Positions 33,830-45,400 of a DNA stretch of 64,000 nucleotides are shown here, piece by piece. The position numbers and the translations under genes were made by a program. The notes under the pieces are model-generated. The model had not been told where the DNA came from. It made no database searches and saw only the letters and a list, made by a program, of their open reading frames with translations. The stretch is from the NCBI GenBank assembly GCA_963576785.1, contig OY756142.1:1240001-1304000 (forward strand). Reading direction: 5' to 3'. Source of the DNA: Chlorophyllum brunneum (taxonomy: Eukaryota > Basidiomycota > Agaricomycetes > Agaricales > Agaricaceae). The first letter of the stretch is position 1; every line of letters begins with the position of its first letter.

Positions 33830-35587
33830 ATGAGCACTATTTCATCACTTACCCCACCGAAAAGTACAACCGAAGCTGAGCTTGACGAGCTTGAAGATGA
33901 CTTTGAGTCGGACGTCGATGATCCTACCGTCTTCAAAATACGGAAACCCATCCAGCCTGCCACAGCACTACTACTTACAACAAAAGAACTCCATGGTATG
34001 ACATAGTATCTCCCAGGACATTCAACTTGTTGACACAACGGAGTAGAGATGATACATGAGGGCCAAATTGACCTCAATCCATCCTATCAGCGAGGTTCTG
34101 CTGCTCTTCGTTTGACCGCGTGTGGTATTACTGACTTGATTATGGCAGATGTTGTGTGGCCAGACTCCAAACAAGTCGGACTCATAGACTCTCTTTTCCG
34201 CAACTTTTACGTTCCTCCCGTGGTATTTGCTGTAACCAAAGATGAAGATGGAGCGCCTGTGCGTGTCTGTGTCGATGGAAAGCAGGTGTGCATTTCTCTT
34301 TCACCCCCAAATTACAAGGAGCTCAACCATACATCTAGCGGTTGACCTCAGTACAAAAATTCTTTGATGGTCAGGTATGCCTTCCACTTTACACAACCTC
34401 GGCTTTCACCTAACTGTGTTGCATTCATGTTCCAGATACCACGTGTGTTCCGTCCTCAGAAATCACCATGAGGCCTTTTGATTCATGTTGTAGCAGACAA
34501 AGATCCTGTCACAAAACGCCTATTTTGGTATACGATTTCCGAAACCTCCAGAGGAGTTCGAAATGAGATCCCGGAAAAGTTTAAGCAGGAGTTCGCCGCC
34601 AAGTCTATAACATGCGGTATGTACACCCATTTTCCAGTAGGTACACATTGCTGAGGTATCGGTCCAGTTGAATACCATGAAATTGACCCAGCACAGGAAC
34701 GTGAAATCTTCCAGAGGGTGCAGTTGGGCATGACTTTGACCGCTGCAGGTGTGTTTACGCGGGATTTTTGGACCTAAATCAAACTCACATTAACTACCAG
34801 AGAAACTACAAGCCATTTCATCACCATATGCAGAGTGAGTTTCCATACCAGTGTTCATTTCCATACACTAAACCCTGTGAAAAGGTGGTTATCTGAACTT
34901 GAATCTCGGCATGTAACTGTGGAGAATGGGCTCTCACATGTCCTTGAATGGGACACAAAGCGTGGTCGTGATTACCAAAACCTAGCGCATTTCATCTTCT
35001 GTTGCGACAGGTTACCCGCAGAGGACCTACCAACACCCCAGAAACTCGAAGTATGGCTATCTCGAGAGGACCCGCCAACGGAATCATTCAAGAAGGAAAT
35101 CGAGGCTGTACTGATGGATTTCTGGAACATGGCAACGGATAAATCCTTGAACGAAGCATTTCGTCTTATCAAGAAACGCATCGCACCCGTAGAGTTTGTT
35201 TTCATCGGTAATTAACTTTATCCCGTGCATATGCATAAACCTTTATCTGATTTACGCCATTCGTATTGTGAAGCTGTTTTGTTATACCAGCTCCGAGGTT
35301 ACACCAAGGATGCACGCGCCAAGGCCATATACCACCTCCGAAAAAGTATCCGAGAACAATTCGCCGATGTCCGTATGAACACAAAGGTTGGGAAGGCGAT
35401 GTGGGCCATCATCAACAGCCTCCAAGTGAATCCGCATGCGCCAGTACACCTTGATCACCAACCAGAAAAGTCTGCAAACAAAAAGCGAAAGCGGAACAAT
35501 AGGGCGGACTCGAGTGACGGTGAATATCGGCCTGAACCCGTGCGCCATATCGGTAAATCATTGAAAACCCGGGGAAGAAACAAGTAA
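33830..35587 (+). CDS. DUF262 (GmrSD/ParB-like) domain nuclear protein
   Basis: Ten exons (33830-33995, 34047-34094, 34149-34285, 34339-34374, 34436-34442, 34497-34616, 34668-34748, 34801-34834, 34885-35207, 35274-35587) give 421 residues. LNPSYQRDVVWP, GLIDSLFRNFYVPPVVF and VCVDGKQRLTS are the DUF262 hallmarks; in bacterial GmrSD-type restriction systems the DGQQR motif belongs to an NTP-binding or nuclease module. The partner DUF1524/HNH domain is absent. The second half is helical (GRDYQNLAHFIFCC), and the basic tail KKRKRNNR plus a C-terminal RGRNK suggest nuclear targeting. Exon 5 is just 7 nt. An in-frame ATG at 33737 would add 31 residues. Function in fungi is unknown. Confidence 0.85.
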
Positions 35588-35719
35588 TAGCTAGGTTTCT
35601 ACGCGCGCTATCTAGAGGATGACTCACTGCGACTTATTCTATTTTATATTTTTTGTTAGCCTGGCTAATAATATCGGAGGACACAGCAATGTGCTTTTTT
35701 TTTGTGGATCTCACAGGTA

Positions 35720-37178
35720 TCAACCATTATATTGTGTGCGCGAAGTGTACCAAACGCCCTGGGTATCGGTGATTGCCCGACAATACTTAAGAAGTAACTT
35801 GTCTCGCTCCTTTGAGTTGACCGTAATTTCACCGAGGAAGGGACCAATATCATCTCCCTTCCAGCGCGCCCTGGTGAGGAAAAGATCCGCGAATCGCTGT
35901 GCTGGATCTATTGGCAACTCAGCGGAGGGGAAATAAGTCAAATACCCCTTATCATTGGTTGTTGAGACCAGGTAGTTTCCCTAAGAGTTCAGGAGCAGAT
36001 GGCGTGAGCGTGGGCAACTTCCAGGCATATAGACAAGCATACAGATAGGAGGCTAAGATCAACTGAAGAATCAAAAGCATCCCCAACAGCTGCCTTCCAT
36101 TTTGCTATGAACGTCTCCCTTTCAATCGGATCGCGCTAATATGGGTTTGCATTCACCAGAGGATTGAACTGGGTAAGACGAAACGCACCCGATGACGCCT
36201 CATCAGGCCCATTCCAACTTCTTTCAACACGGCCTGGACATCCATCTTCCACTGACCTTCTGATTTATCCACTTCTCCAAACCATGCCATGAGTTGCGTC
36301 GAAACTGCCCTCGAAACTTCGTGATCTTGGGCAAGCGCGGATATGAGATCATCAAGTGGCACATTGTCAGGTTGCAGTGCAAGTGACGCCAAGAGATTTA
36401 ATATAATCTCCAGCAGGTTCTGTAGATAGTTCTTTGATATTGGACGTAAAAAACCTGTACATAGAACAGTGAACAAGGAGTCAGGTGTGTACGTTGGCGA
36501 GGAACCGTTACCCAGGATAGGGAAAGCAGTCGCTTACCATTGATCACCAGAATGTGCTTCTCCTTCAGCCCGCGATCCAGCTCCGTGTCACTCGCCTGTA
36601 CCTCGTTTCTGGCATCCCGGTAAGAATAATAACCGGTATTCTGGACGTGATCCATCGCATTATGCGCCACCCGGGCGGATTACAATCAACTGCACTTACT
36701 TTTGTGTGAAAGTCGCCATTTTCTACCTCATCTGACTCGTCGTATTCTCTGCCCCGCAGCAGACCAGCCAACTTGTGCAATCTGGGAACGGTAGGTAATA
36801 ATTCGAGAATCTCATGCAACTCGTCGCGTATGACCACGGGTTCCCTGCCACTAGCAGTGCTTATCGGACATCCGCTTGGAGGGGGAGTTACTACCAGCAC
36901 AGAGTTGGACAGTGCTACAGATCGCAAACTGTACGTCGTGTCAGTAGTACAGATCACTGCATTGTCATTTGGCTGCCCTTTGATTGTAAGCCTGAGAATC
37001 TGTGGTCAGCTAAAGGGCTGAGGCAAAACCACACATTAAAAAAGTCCTACATGACAGATGTCGAGTTCTGGGCCGCTGTCTCTACCAACCGTGTAAGCTC
37101 AGGTGGGAGTTCCAGGAGTTTGAACGACCCATAATCATCAGTAGCATATGCCGAAAAGGACAGGTCGTAAGAAGACAT
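35720..37178 (-). CDS. DCC1: Sister chromatid cohesion protein Dcc1
   Basis: Six exons (37178-37051, 36991-36700, 36640-36538, 36454-36189, 36135-36043, 35980-35720) give 380 residues, the usual Dcc1 size. Supporting segments are MSSYDLSFSAYATDDY, LTIKGQPNDNAVICTTDTTY, GFLRPISKNYLQNLLEIIL and the winged-helix end YFPSAELPIDPAQRF...DKLLLKYCRA. Dcc1 forms, with Ctf8 and Ctf18, the alternative clamp loader RFC-Ctf18 that acts with PCNA at replication forks and promotes cohesion. The donor of intron 1 could be read two ways; GTAGGA with acceptor TTCTCAG gives SVMLTIKG and was chosen. Confidence 0.88.
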
Positions 37179-37458
37179 GTGGTAGACGCGAACAACTCGT
37201 CAATTTGTTGAAGTTGCTCATTCTCACTTCCGCACGACAAGGCACATACAAGTCATCATCAATTCAGTCTAAATTCTAATTCATTTCCCTCCGGCAAGAC
37301 ATAGTATGGGAATATCCAAGGTCCGCTAATTACAATCACAATAGTCTAGATACTTGCCACCAGCCAAGAACCAGTGGACTAGGGTAACACAAAATTCCGC
37401 AATTCCCACCAAGTTACTCAAGATTAAGGAAGGAATGGTCTATAATGATACAAGCAGA

Positions 37459-38745
37459 TTATTTGTTGAGGATAGTGGTTTCGACGATGATGCCAGTAAC
37501 ACGATAGGGATCTGGAAGGAATAGAAGTTAGGTATGTAAGTACCTAAAACGAAATCAGGCTTACCAATGTTGGAAGCGGGACGACGATCCTCGAGGTAAC
37601 CGTAGCCCTGAGCGGCAACATGGCGAGGCACACGGATAGAGGCACCACGGTTAGCGACACCAGAACTGAAATTGCTAATGTGGCCAGTCTCGTGGCGACC
37701 GGTGAGACGGAGGTCGTTATCCTCGCCATAGACAGCAATGTGCTCGTCGTGCCTCTTGGAGAGTTTCTCAATGGCAGCTTCGATAGCCTTGATGCCTCCG
37801 GGCTCGCGCATAGCCTTGGTGGAGTAGTTGGTGTGGCAACCAGCACCGTTCCAGTCGCCCTTGAGGGGCTTGGGATGGAAGGAAACTTTAACGCCCCACT
37901 GCTCAGCAATACGGACCAGGAGGTAGCGAGCCATCCAGAGATGGTCACCCATAGAGACACCTTCACAAGGGCCGACCTGGAACTCCCATTGAGAGGGCAT
38001 TACTTCCGCATTGATACCACTGATGTTGATGCCGGCGTAGAGACAGGCGCGGTAGTGAGCCTCGACGAGGTCACGAGCAAAGACCTTGCCAGTGCCTATA
38101 ATTAAGATCAGATAGGTAAAGGCAACCCTGACCATCAAATTCACTTACCAGCGCCGCAGTAGTAGGGACCCTGAGGACCAGGGAAACCACCCTTTGGCCA
38201 ACCGTATGGTTGATCGTCGGCATCAAAGAGGGTGTACTCCTGCTCGAGGCCAAACCATGGCTCATGCTCCTTGGCCTCGTCAAAGGCCTTTTTGGCGTGA
38301 TGACGGTGGTTGGTTCTGTTGGGAGTACCATCGTTGTTGTAGGTCTCGGCAAGGACGAGAATGTTGTCACCCCCACGGAAAGGATCCTTGAAGATGGCAG
38401 CGGGGCGAAGGTAGACATCAGAGTCATGGCCCGGGGCCTGATTGGTGGAAGAACCATCGAAGTCCCAGATGCGGAGTTGGCCGATGTCGGTCACCTTCTT
38501 GCTGACAGTCTATATTTCCAGAAATTTTGAGTCAGCAATGGCCTTCAAATGAATGCAGACTGAGACGCACAGTGGTCTTGGAACGGAGACCACTGTCACC
38601 ATCGATCCAGACGTCTGAAGAGAGGGTGAGATTTCTGGTCGGCATTTGCGGTCAGGGATGGGTACATACATTCGGCCTGAACTTTATCACCCTGGTCGAG
38701 AGCAAGATAGGGGGCAAGAAGGTCGTTGTGGTAGGTGTAGGCCAT
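37459..38745 (-). CDS. GLN1: Glutamine synthetase (GSII, eukaryotic type)
   Basis: Five exons (38745-38670, 38614-38571, 38509-38149, 38095-37565, 37511-37459) give 354 residues. Signatures include [18 protein letters not shown] (beta-grasp), [10 protein letters not shown] (metal-binding Glu), [20 protein letters not shown] (ATP/ammonium site), RHETGHI and [10 protein letters not shown]. It condenses ammonium and glutamate to glutamine in the cytosol as a decamer. Codon use is clearly biased, which opens long antisense frames on the forward strand; these are shadows. No residue change in the active site was noticed. Confidence 0.98.
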
Positions 38746-39723
38746 GACAGATGATTAGAATAGAGTAGGAAATTTGTAGGAGAGATGAGTGGTCGAAACT
38801 TGGGCCGACACGAGCTTAAAGAGGAGGATGGACAGTGCTTGTGCATGTTTGTGCTGGCCAGCGATTGGACGATAAGCGGTGCATTGCCACTCCGCGAACA
38901 GAATCATCTGCATTTCATTGCCCAGGCTGCTATGCTAACATATTGTATTGATGAAATATCACTTGGGGATGTCTGTTACTGCTCCTACCCTTCGTCCCTG
39001 CCGCCTTATCTCTACCTAGATACTCCCAATGGGTAACCCCCGTAGATTATCCGCCGCTACGTTTTCTCGGCCGACTGGCCCAGTTTTCTCTCCGGGGAAA
39101 TTTCTCAAGCGATTCGGCCCCCAAATGCGGAGCTGGGGTACTGCTCTCCTGTGTTGGCTGCCCAACCTCTCCAGACTCAGTGGTGGGGGTTTACTGTAAT
39201 TGTACTCCCATTTAGCATAAGCGTCTCCACGCCAAAACCCACCTGACATTTGCTATACATCTTCGGACACCAAGCGGAGTCGCTTCCGCTGCCTTATCGG
39301 CATACCCGGCCCTGCAAATCTCGAAATTTTGAAGAAAGCGCGTTTTTTGCCGCCTGCTTCTCCCCAGCCAGCCCCATGGTCCCCCCAGTGGTCTCATCCG
39401 CCCTGTTAACTGGTATGAAAATTCTGAGCAGCGTCCCATTTTAGCTCCAGCACATCATTATGACATGTTAAGCTTCATGGTTCCAATGAGTTCTTTAATA
39501 CAGCAAGCGTGTTATTGATCTATCGTCCGCCTTCTCTTCTGTCGTGGGAGTGCGCCAAGAGCATTCTCGCATCCTAATTTCTCCCCTTCCCTCCTCGCTT
39601 CATTGATCATCCTCGCCCTCGTTGCTTTACATCATGGGACCTTGAGAAACAACAAAACAACATAAGGATACAGCCATGCTCTAGATTCGTGCAGGGGAGA
39701 GCGGGATAAACATAGAAACGCAT
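38746..39723. other. Intergenic region upstream of GLN1
   Basis: 978 bp between GLN1 and the stop codon of the AP-1 sigma gene, both on the reverse strand. It should contain the GLN1 promoter. A C-rich, palindrome-poor stretch at 39040-39200 and small frames were read without finding a gene. Confidence 0.5.
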
Positions 39724-40577
39724 CTAACCGCTTCGTGACCCAAGTCTTCCGAGTGTCTCGTCCGAGTTCTCCTGCTCCTCGACACTGTCGGATTGTGTCA
39801 CCTATAATGCAACAGTCATGGTCCGTAACGTTAGGAGAACCCCTCTTTTCCACTTTGGTCTCTGACGTACCACACGTAGAACCGACTTCTTTGATGACTC
39901 TTGTAACTCGCCAGCAATAATCAATTCATCGAGAATCTGCGTAATTATGCGTCAATGCGGAGATCAATACCAAGCCGGAGCTGCGACCCACAGCGTAGGC
40001 CTTTTGGAAGTTGAATATCCTGCGCGACGGCGATAAGAAACGGGGTTTCCGTACTCGGGACAGCCACGGAACTGCTCACAGGTCAAGTTCGCAAACCTAA
40101 TGCCGGTGTCACATTAATTTATTAGTCTCTAACCAAGCAGTGCGAACGGTTACTCACATTCCCAAAGTACCGGTCCAAGACCTCCACATATCGATGAATA
40201 ATCTCCAACGTCACGAGCTCATTGTCCCCCTGCGAGATGCCGCAGACGAAGAACAGAGATGCATATCGACGATAGACGACTTTGGTGTCTGGAGTGACGG
40301 ATGGAAACCCTGAATCAGTTCTTATTCTTAATATTCCTAATCCACAGCTTAGTAACCTTTGTATTCCAGGAAGTTGCACATGCGAGTTCGACGGGCAAGC
40401 ACGAGTTGTGTTACATCCTTGATGATTTTCGCCTTGGCTTTGGGCGCCATCGTCGTAAACCATTTCGCAAGACGAACCTTGCCTAGGCAGCACTAGTGTG
40501 TCAGACCCTCAAGGGTACATTATAATAGTGGAATCTGTCTAACCTTGCCGCGACACCAGTAGAATATAGTTGATCAT
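39724..40577 (-). CDS. APS1: AP-1 clathrin adaptor complex sigma subunit
   Basis: Seven exons (40577-40544, 40482-40357, 40288-40158, 40096-40080, 40019-39992, 39936-39871, 39801-39724) give 159 residues. [19 protein letters not shown] at the start and [42 protein letters not shown] and [14 protein letters not shown] are near-identical across sigma-1 chains; LVSRQGK (not IQNRQGK) separates it from AP-2 sigma. The small chain supports the AP-1 core at the trans-Golgi network and endosomes. Exons 4 and 5 are only 17 and 28 nt. The last exon adds a variable acidic tail. Confidence 0.95.
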
Positions 40578-42404
40578 CGAGTATGATTCTAGAATGCTAC
40601 TGCTGACGGTGAGCACATCGCTCTCCATAACCGTTACACGTCACGTCACGACGTCACAAGGCAGTCACGGTCCTAAGCTCACCGAACAATTCCTCATGTC
40701 TCCAGTCCTGTAGTAAAATATGTAATGCGCCCATCTTGAAAGGTATTCTACTTCCATGGCTGTTCTTAGACCAAATTTCAGTAGATCACCCCACTCAAGA
40801 CGTCACCGAACACCAAACCATGGGTTAACTATTCCGTTCAGAGTAATTCCATAGGAGCATTCCCTGGCAAATATAACGAGCACATGCTTTTCCATGTCTC
40901 CTGTCGCACCCAACTCTCCAAGCGAGACTGGCAGCTTCCTTTTCACAACCTTCTCTAAACGGCAAAGGCCGGACCTGCCAACCGAGGCAATCGCCACTTC
41001 GGAAAAAAGTAGAGGGTTGTGAACATCATGACATATTGGTTCCTTGGTTCCTCGGAAGGATCAATCAAATTCACAGTGAACATCAAACCCAGAAACAACC
41101 ACATGCAATTCCCACATCGGTGTCCCAAAAGGCATGCGGTCAATTCTTTATGTGCAGAATAAGAAGCCTCCGCGTACGATGAATGCGACTGTTAGGGCAC
41201 TCCGAGAACACGGACATACCAACACAACCGTAGTCAACCGCAGCCTAGGCAAACCACGGCTGCCGATGACCTCGTATGGTCGCAATATGATCAAATCGCC
41301 AAGCGCTCAGAGATAAGCAAGTGTCAAACCCTGTTTCGCGTTAACTCGTCCAGGCTTTTAATTCGCTCACTTATCGCTTGGTCTAAGAATAAACCTGTCC
41401 GGGGTCGATACATCGTCTTTCAGCGTTGGTCGGGTCATCGCCTGCCATCCCTCATACTACATCAATCCTACCGCACACACCAGGACTGAATGAACCCAAA
41501 CCTCTGCACTGATTTGATGGACTGGAGTCCCCGTTCGCGATGGGCCCAAGGCTGAGGACCGAGTACTGATCCTTGAAGACCCACTAACCATTACCATCAA
41601 TGGGCGCCTTCGTCGTTCTATTATGGGTCTGGGTTTATTTGCCCATACCTCCGAACTTGTTGTTTCACAGAGGGACCCTCATAATATCACTCCTTGCCAT
41701 TTCGTGTTTGGACTCGGTATGGGGCGACAGAAGTGGTATTGGGGAGTAATTGAGTAACTACATCAATATAAATTACTCAAAGAACGATATAAGCAAATCA
41801 AAACTCGGATCCTGGACAATCCACGGTCCAATATCCCAACACGCGCAACACTTGAGATTCCGAATGAATTATTGCACCATCTTTTACCTCTTAGAGTTGG
41901 AGAAATACCCAGCCTTGCCACTCTGCAAAGTCACACAAATCTTAAAACTGAATTGCTCTGCATTGCTAACAATCCGAGGGGTTTTTTTATGCACCAAACG
42001 GCGGGTTACACTACATTGCTAAATCGTTACTAGCACCTTGTCATAACACCTCTGCATTCATTGTGTTGTGGGACTCCGTGTTGGTGTCACATCTCTGCTC
42101 CATTCACACCGAAGTGTAGAATCATTTGTTGTACGCCATGTGGTGCTCCCCATGCTACGACCCCCAGGGAGCATCAACTGAAAAGGCTTCACCCTTAGGT
42201 CTTTTCCCTAAAGTACATGCTTGGTTGATCAATGGCGCCTGAAGACATACAAGACTATCGACAGAATACTACGGTTACAATTGTACATTTCGCAAGATGG
42301 TCAAGATGGATGGTGGTATATATATGAAATCAGCCAAAAAAATGTGCGGGTCGAGAGCATGAGCGACGTGTTACGAAGTACAAGTAGAGAAGTGGAAAAG
42401 GAAA
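40578..42404. other. Longest gene-free block, no feature supported
   Basis: 1.8 kb between the AP-1 sigma start and the RdRP stop. I read both strands: only short frames, no conserved motif, no clear repeat borders, no tRNA. It contains the APS1 promoter and the RdRP 3' end. A decayed element or a long non-coding transcript cannot be excluded. Confidence 0.5.
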
Positions 42405-45400
42405 TCAGGACCGAGGGTGCTTCTTGTGCTTGACAACCATATTGTCGTAGAAATGACGTTCGACGTACTTTACCTCCTTGCCGCACTTGATGGCGCAAAG
42501 ATCGCTGAATGCAACGTTCCAGGGAAATCGCGATGGGCTCGAACCCTTTGAGTCGTAGTAATATGCGTACGAAGCTTTGATGCGATCTACTTCGTTCTGC
42601 GAATAAATAATTATAAGCTCGTTTTTCTCTGGCTTTGAGTGGAACTGTTTTGATAGCTTCCGCAACGCATCCTGGCGTTTGCCAATGGGCATACTCGTAA
42701 AGGCCGACCCTGACCGTTTTGAATCGTCGAACGCCTGACGTTGAATGTCCTTGTGTTGTTTGTATACTTCTTCAACATGTTTCTGGATAGCGCGCAAGTC
42801 CGCCTCTAATCCGTCTGCAAGGACTTTCTGGTGCGGGTTCAATCGCAATTCCTCCACTTTTCGCAATAACTCCTTGTAGGGTTGAATCAACGTGGGATCT
42901 GGTTCGTTTGGATACCCTCTGATTTTCTCCTCAATTCGATGCAGCATTTCGTCCTTTAGCTCTTTGCCATAGGCATATAGCTTCTCCATGATAAAGTTGG
43001 GATTGAGCTTCACCTTCATCGTGTTGTATCCGGAGGCTGATTGACCGTCGTGCTTACGCTCCTGCTCCTTCCAGTTGAGCCTCCTTCTCTTGAACTGTTC
43101 ACAATCGGCCTTGAGAACGTCCTGCCGGATGGTTTTACCCGTTTTCCGGCCATCTAGGACGGTTGTGAACCTGAAGGCATTGTGATGAGAAGTTGGAGCC
43201 CTGATAAGAGAAAAGCCTTACATGTAGGCGAGGCGCTTGGTTGCCTCGGATTTATAGCCGCTCACGTACATCGAAACGTCATGAAAGTTGGCATACTGGC
43301 CGACAAGCCCACAGTCCTTCAGGGTGCCCAGAAGGTACTTCTGCATCTCATAGATTTCTTGCTCCTCAGAAAAGTCTTTGACCTCGGTGAGGAACTCCTT
43401 GACTCGTTTGTTCTCCACTTCGAACATCGAGTCGAGGTTTGGGGGTGGATCGGCAAATTCTGGGTCTGCATTCTTAAAGTCTTGAACAAGCTCAGGTTGC
43501 CACATGAGCTTGGCCTTATCTCCATCATAATCACCTAATGGCACGTGGGTGAGATTCATGAAACAGTGTATGGACATACCGCTCACCGCCAGCTAGCCAA
43601 TCAGCAGCTCGACGAGATCCGCGAACAGACAATATGATTACATCCTTATATTGGTGTAGTGCAGGAATGTCTACTGCTTTCCACTAAGCAAATGCTGTTC
43701 TTCAGTTTCCTGAGAGGTGATTTACGATAGGTTTACCTTCTGAACGTCGGTGGGCAATCGACACGGGTCTCGAGTTACGAGGACATCTCCGGTGATGATA
43801 CTGGTTTCCGTACCATCCAGTGCCAGCAGTTTCTGTGAACATTGAAAGAATACTTGCTCTGGTTCTAGAAGTCCAGAAGGATCTATCACGTTGCAGGATT
43901 AGCATTGGTTATTGAAGAAATATAAGCCCGGTACACACCAGGGATGATCCATGCTCCAGCCGAGAATGGAAGCTCGATTGTGTAGTTTGCGATCACTCGG
44001 TTGATTGTTGACTGTACGACTTTGTATGCCTTTTCTCGTAGAATAGGACAAGTTGTGGGTCGAAAGCCGGAGTCGAGGAATTCGATGACAGTCTCCTCCA
44101 AAGCCGAGGGACACCCACTAACTCTATCAGGGAACCACTCCGTGGATTGTTCCGCGGTTTCCTCAAGTTCGTTTGCCTCCTCCTCCTCCCTCACCTCCTC
44201 AGCAGGGTCAAGTCCTGTAAAGCCGTTGACTCGAGCAAGTGCAACATTCTCTCGTGCACGCCGAGATTTGATGACGGAACCAGAGCGTTCGTAGTTGATC
44301 CACAATTCTCTCATCGTCTTGCGATCATCTAGGTCCCAGTCTAAAAGTGGGTGGACGATCTCTTCGATGGATTTTTTCATGAGCTGTTTCAGGGCAGCCA
44401 ACTTCACCCCATTCTCGTATAGGTTGATGATGACGTCAGAAGATATTCGTATTGGGGTTCTGGTGTGGGATGTGCGCAGGATGTCAATTGTTCTATGCGT
44501 CGTGTCCAAAGGCGAACGGTATTTGACCTTTATGAGCGATGGTCGGAGCTGGATACCCAGTGTCTCGTCTGTTGGATCGGGGTTTTCAACGAGAAGGCCC
44601 TGAATGCTGGGAGTTAATCAAGTAGTGGGGCAAGGTGTAAATTTTTACATACCTTGCTACCTCGTACCCTAACCTGTATAGCGCTAGGGCGAGTTGGCCA
44701 GTCGTGTCGCAATGCCAGCCACTGGAGGAGATGCCGGGTAATGTACCCAGCACCATCACTCATGTCAGACCCTTGTTCGCTCTCTGTGGATGCTCGTACT
44801 CAGAGGAACGCTGAAACTTCAAGGTAACGTACTGATATCATCAATGACATCAATGTTATTTTCATCGAGAATAAAGCCGTGAATGGAGGTCGATAACCCA
44901 AGTGCGAAGCGAGCAGCCCATTTAGCCATTGTCTATGAAACAGTATGAGCCGGGCTCCTAGAGCGGCTGGTCACAATACCTGCTGATCATTTAATTCCAA
45001 TGGATTGTGCCATTTTATGAAGTGCAGGAATCCAATGCCAGATGACGATGGTGGATGAGGCGATATTGTCTGGAGATCGGCGTCCCAGATTTCATTCGTT
45101 TTTAAAAAATACACTGTTTGATCTTTCGCGTAGAAGGCGCGAAAGACGTGTTGGCATACGATGAGTGGTTTGCATAAATAGTTGACCAGCTCAGGCCCCG
45201 GTTGGTACCGAAGCGCGGGGGGGATTTTGAGTTGAAGAAAGCTTTTGCTGCCAAAACGGCGCGAGAAGTTGTGACTTGCCCCGAGTCGCGCCGGATTCAG
45301 TTCTATCTTGAATGCATGGTTAGTAGTGGTAGTAGTAGTAGTCGGTTTCCTGAGGGTGGCTAGGAAGTGGACTCGCCCTCCTTGCTCATCTATCTGCTCA

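Noticed and set aside
37620..38530. Forward frames of 161 and 106 codons opposite GLN1
   Set aside because: These are mirror frames caused by biased codon use in glutamine synthetase; no splice or motif support.
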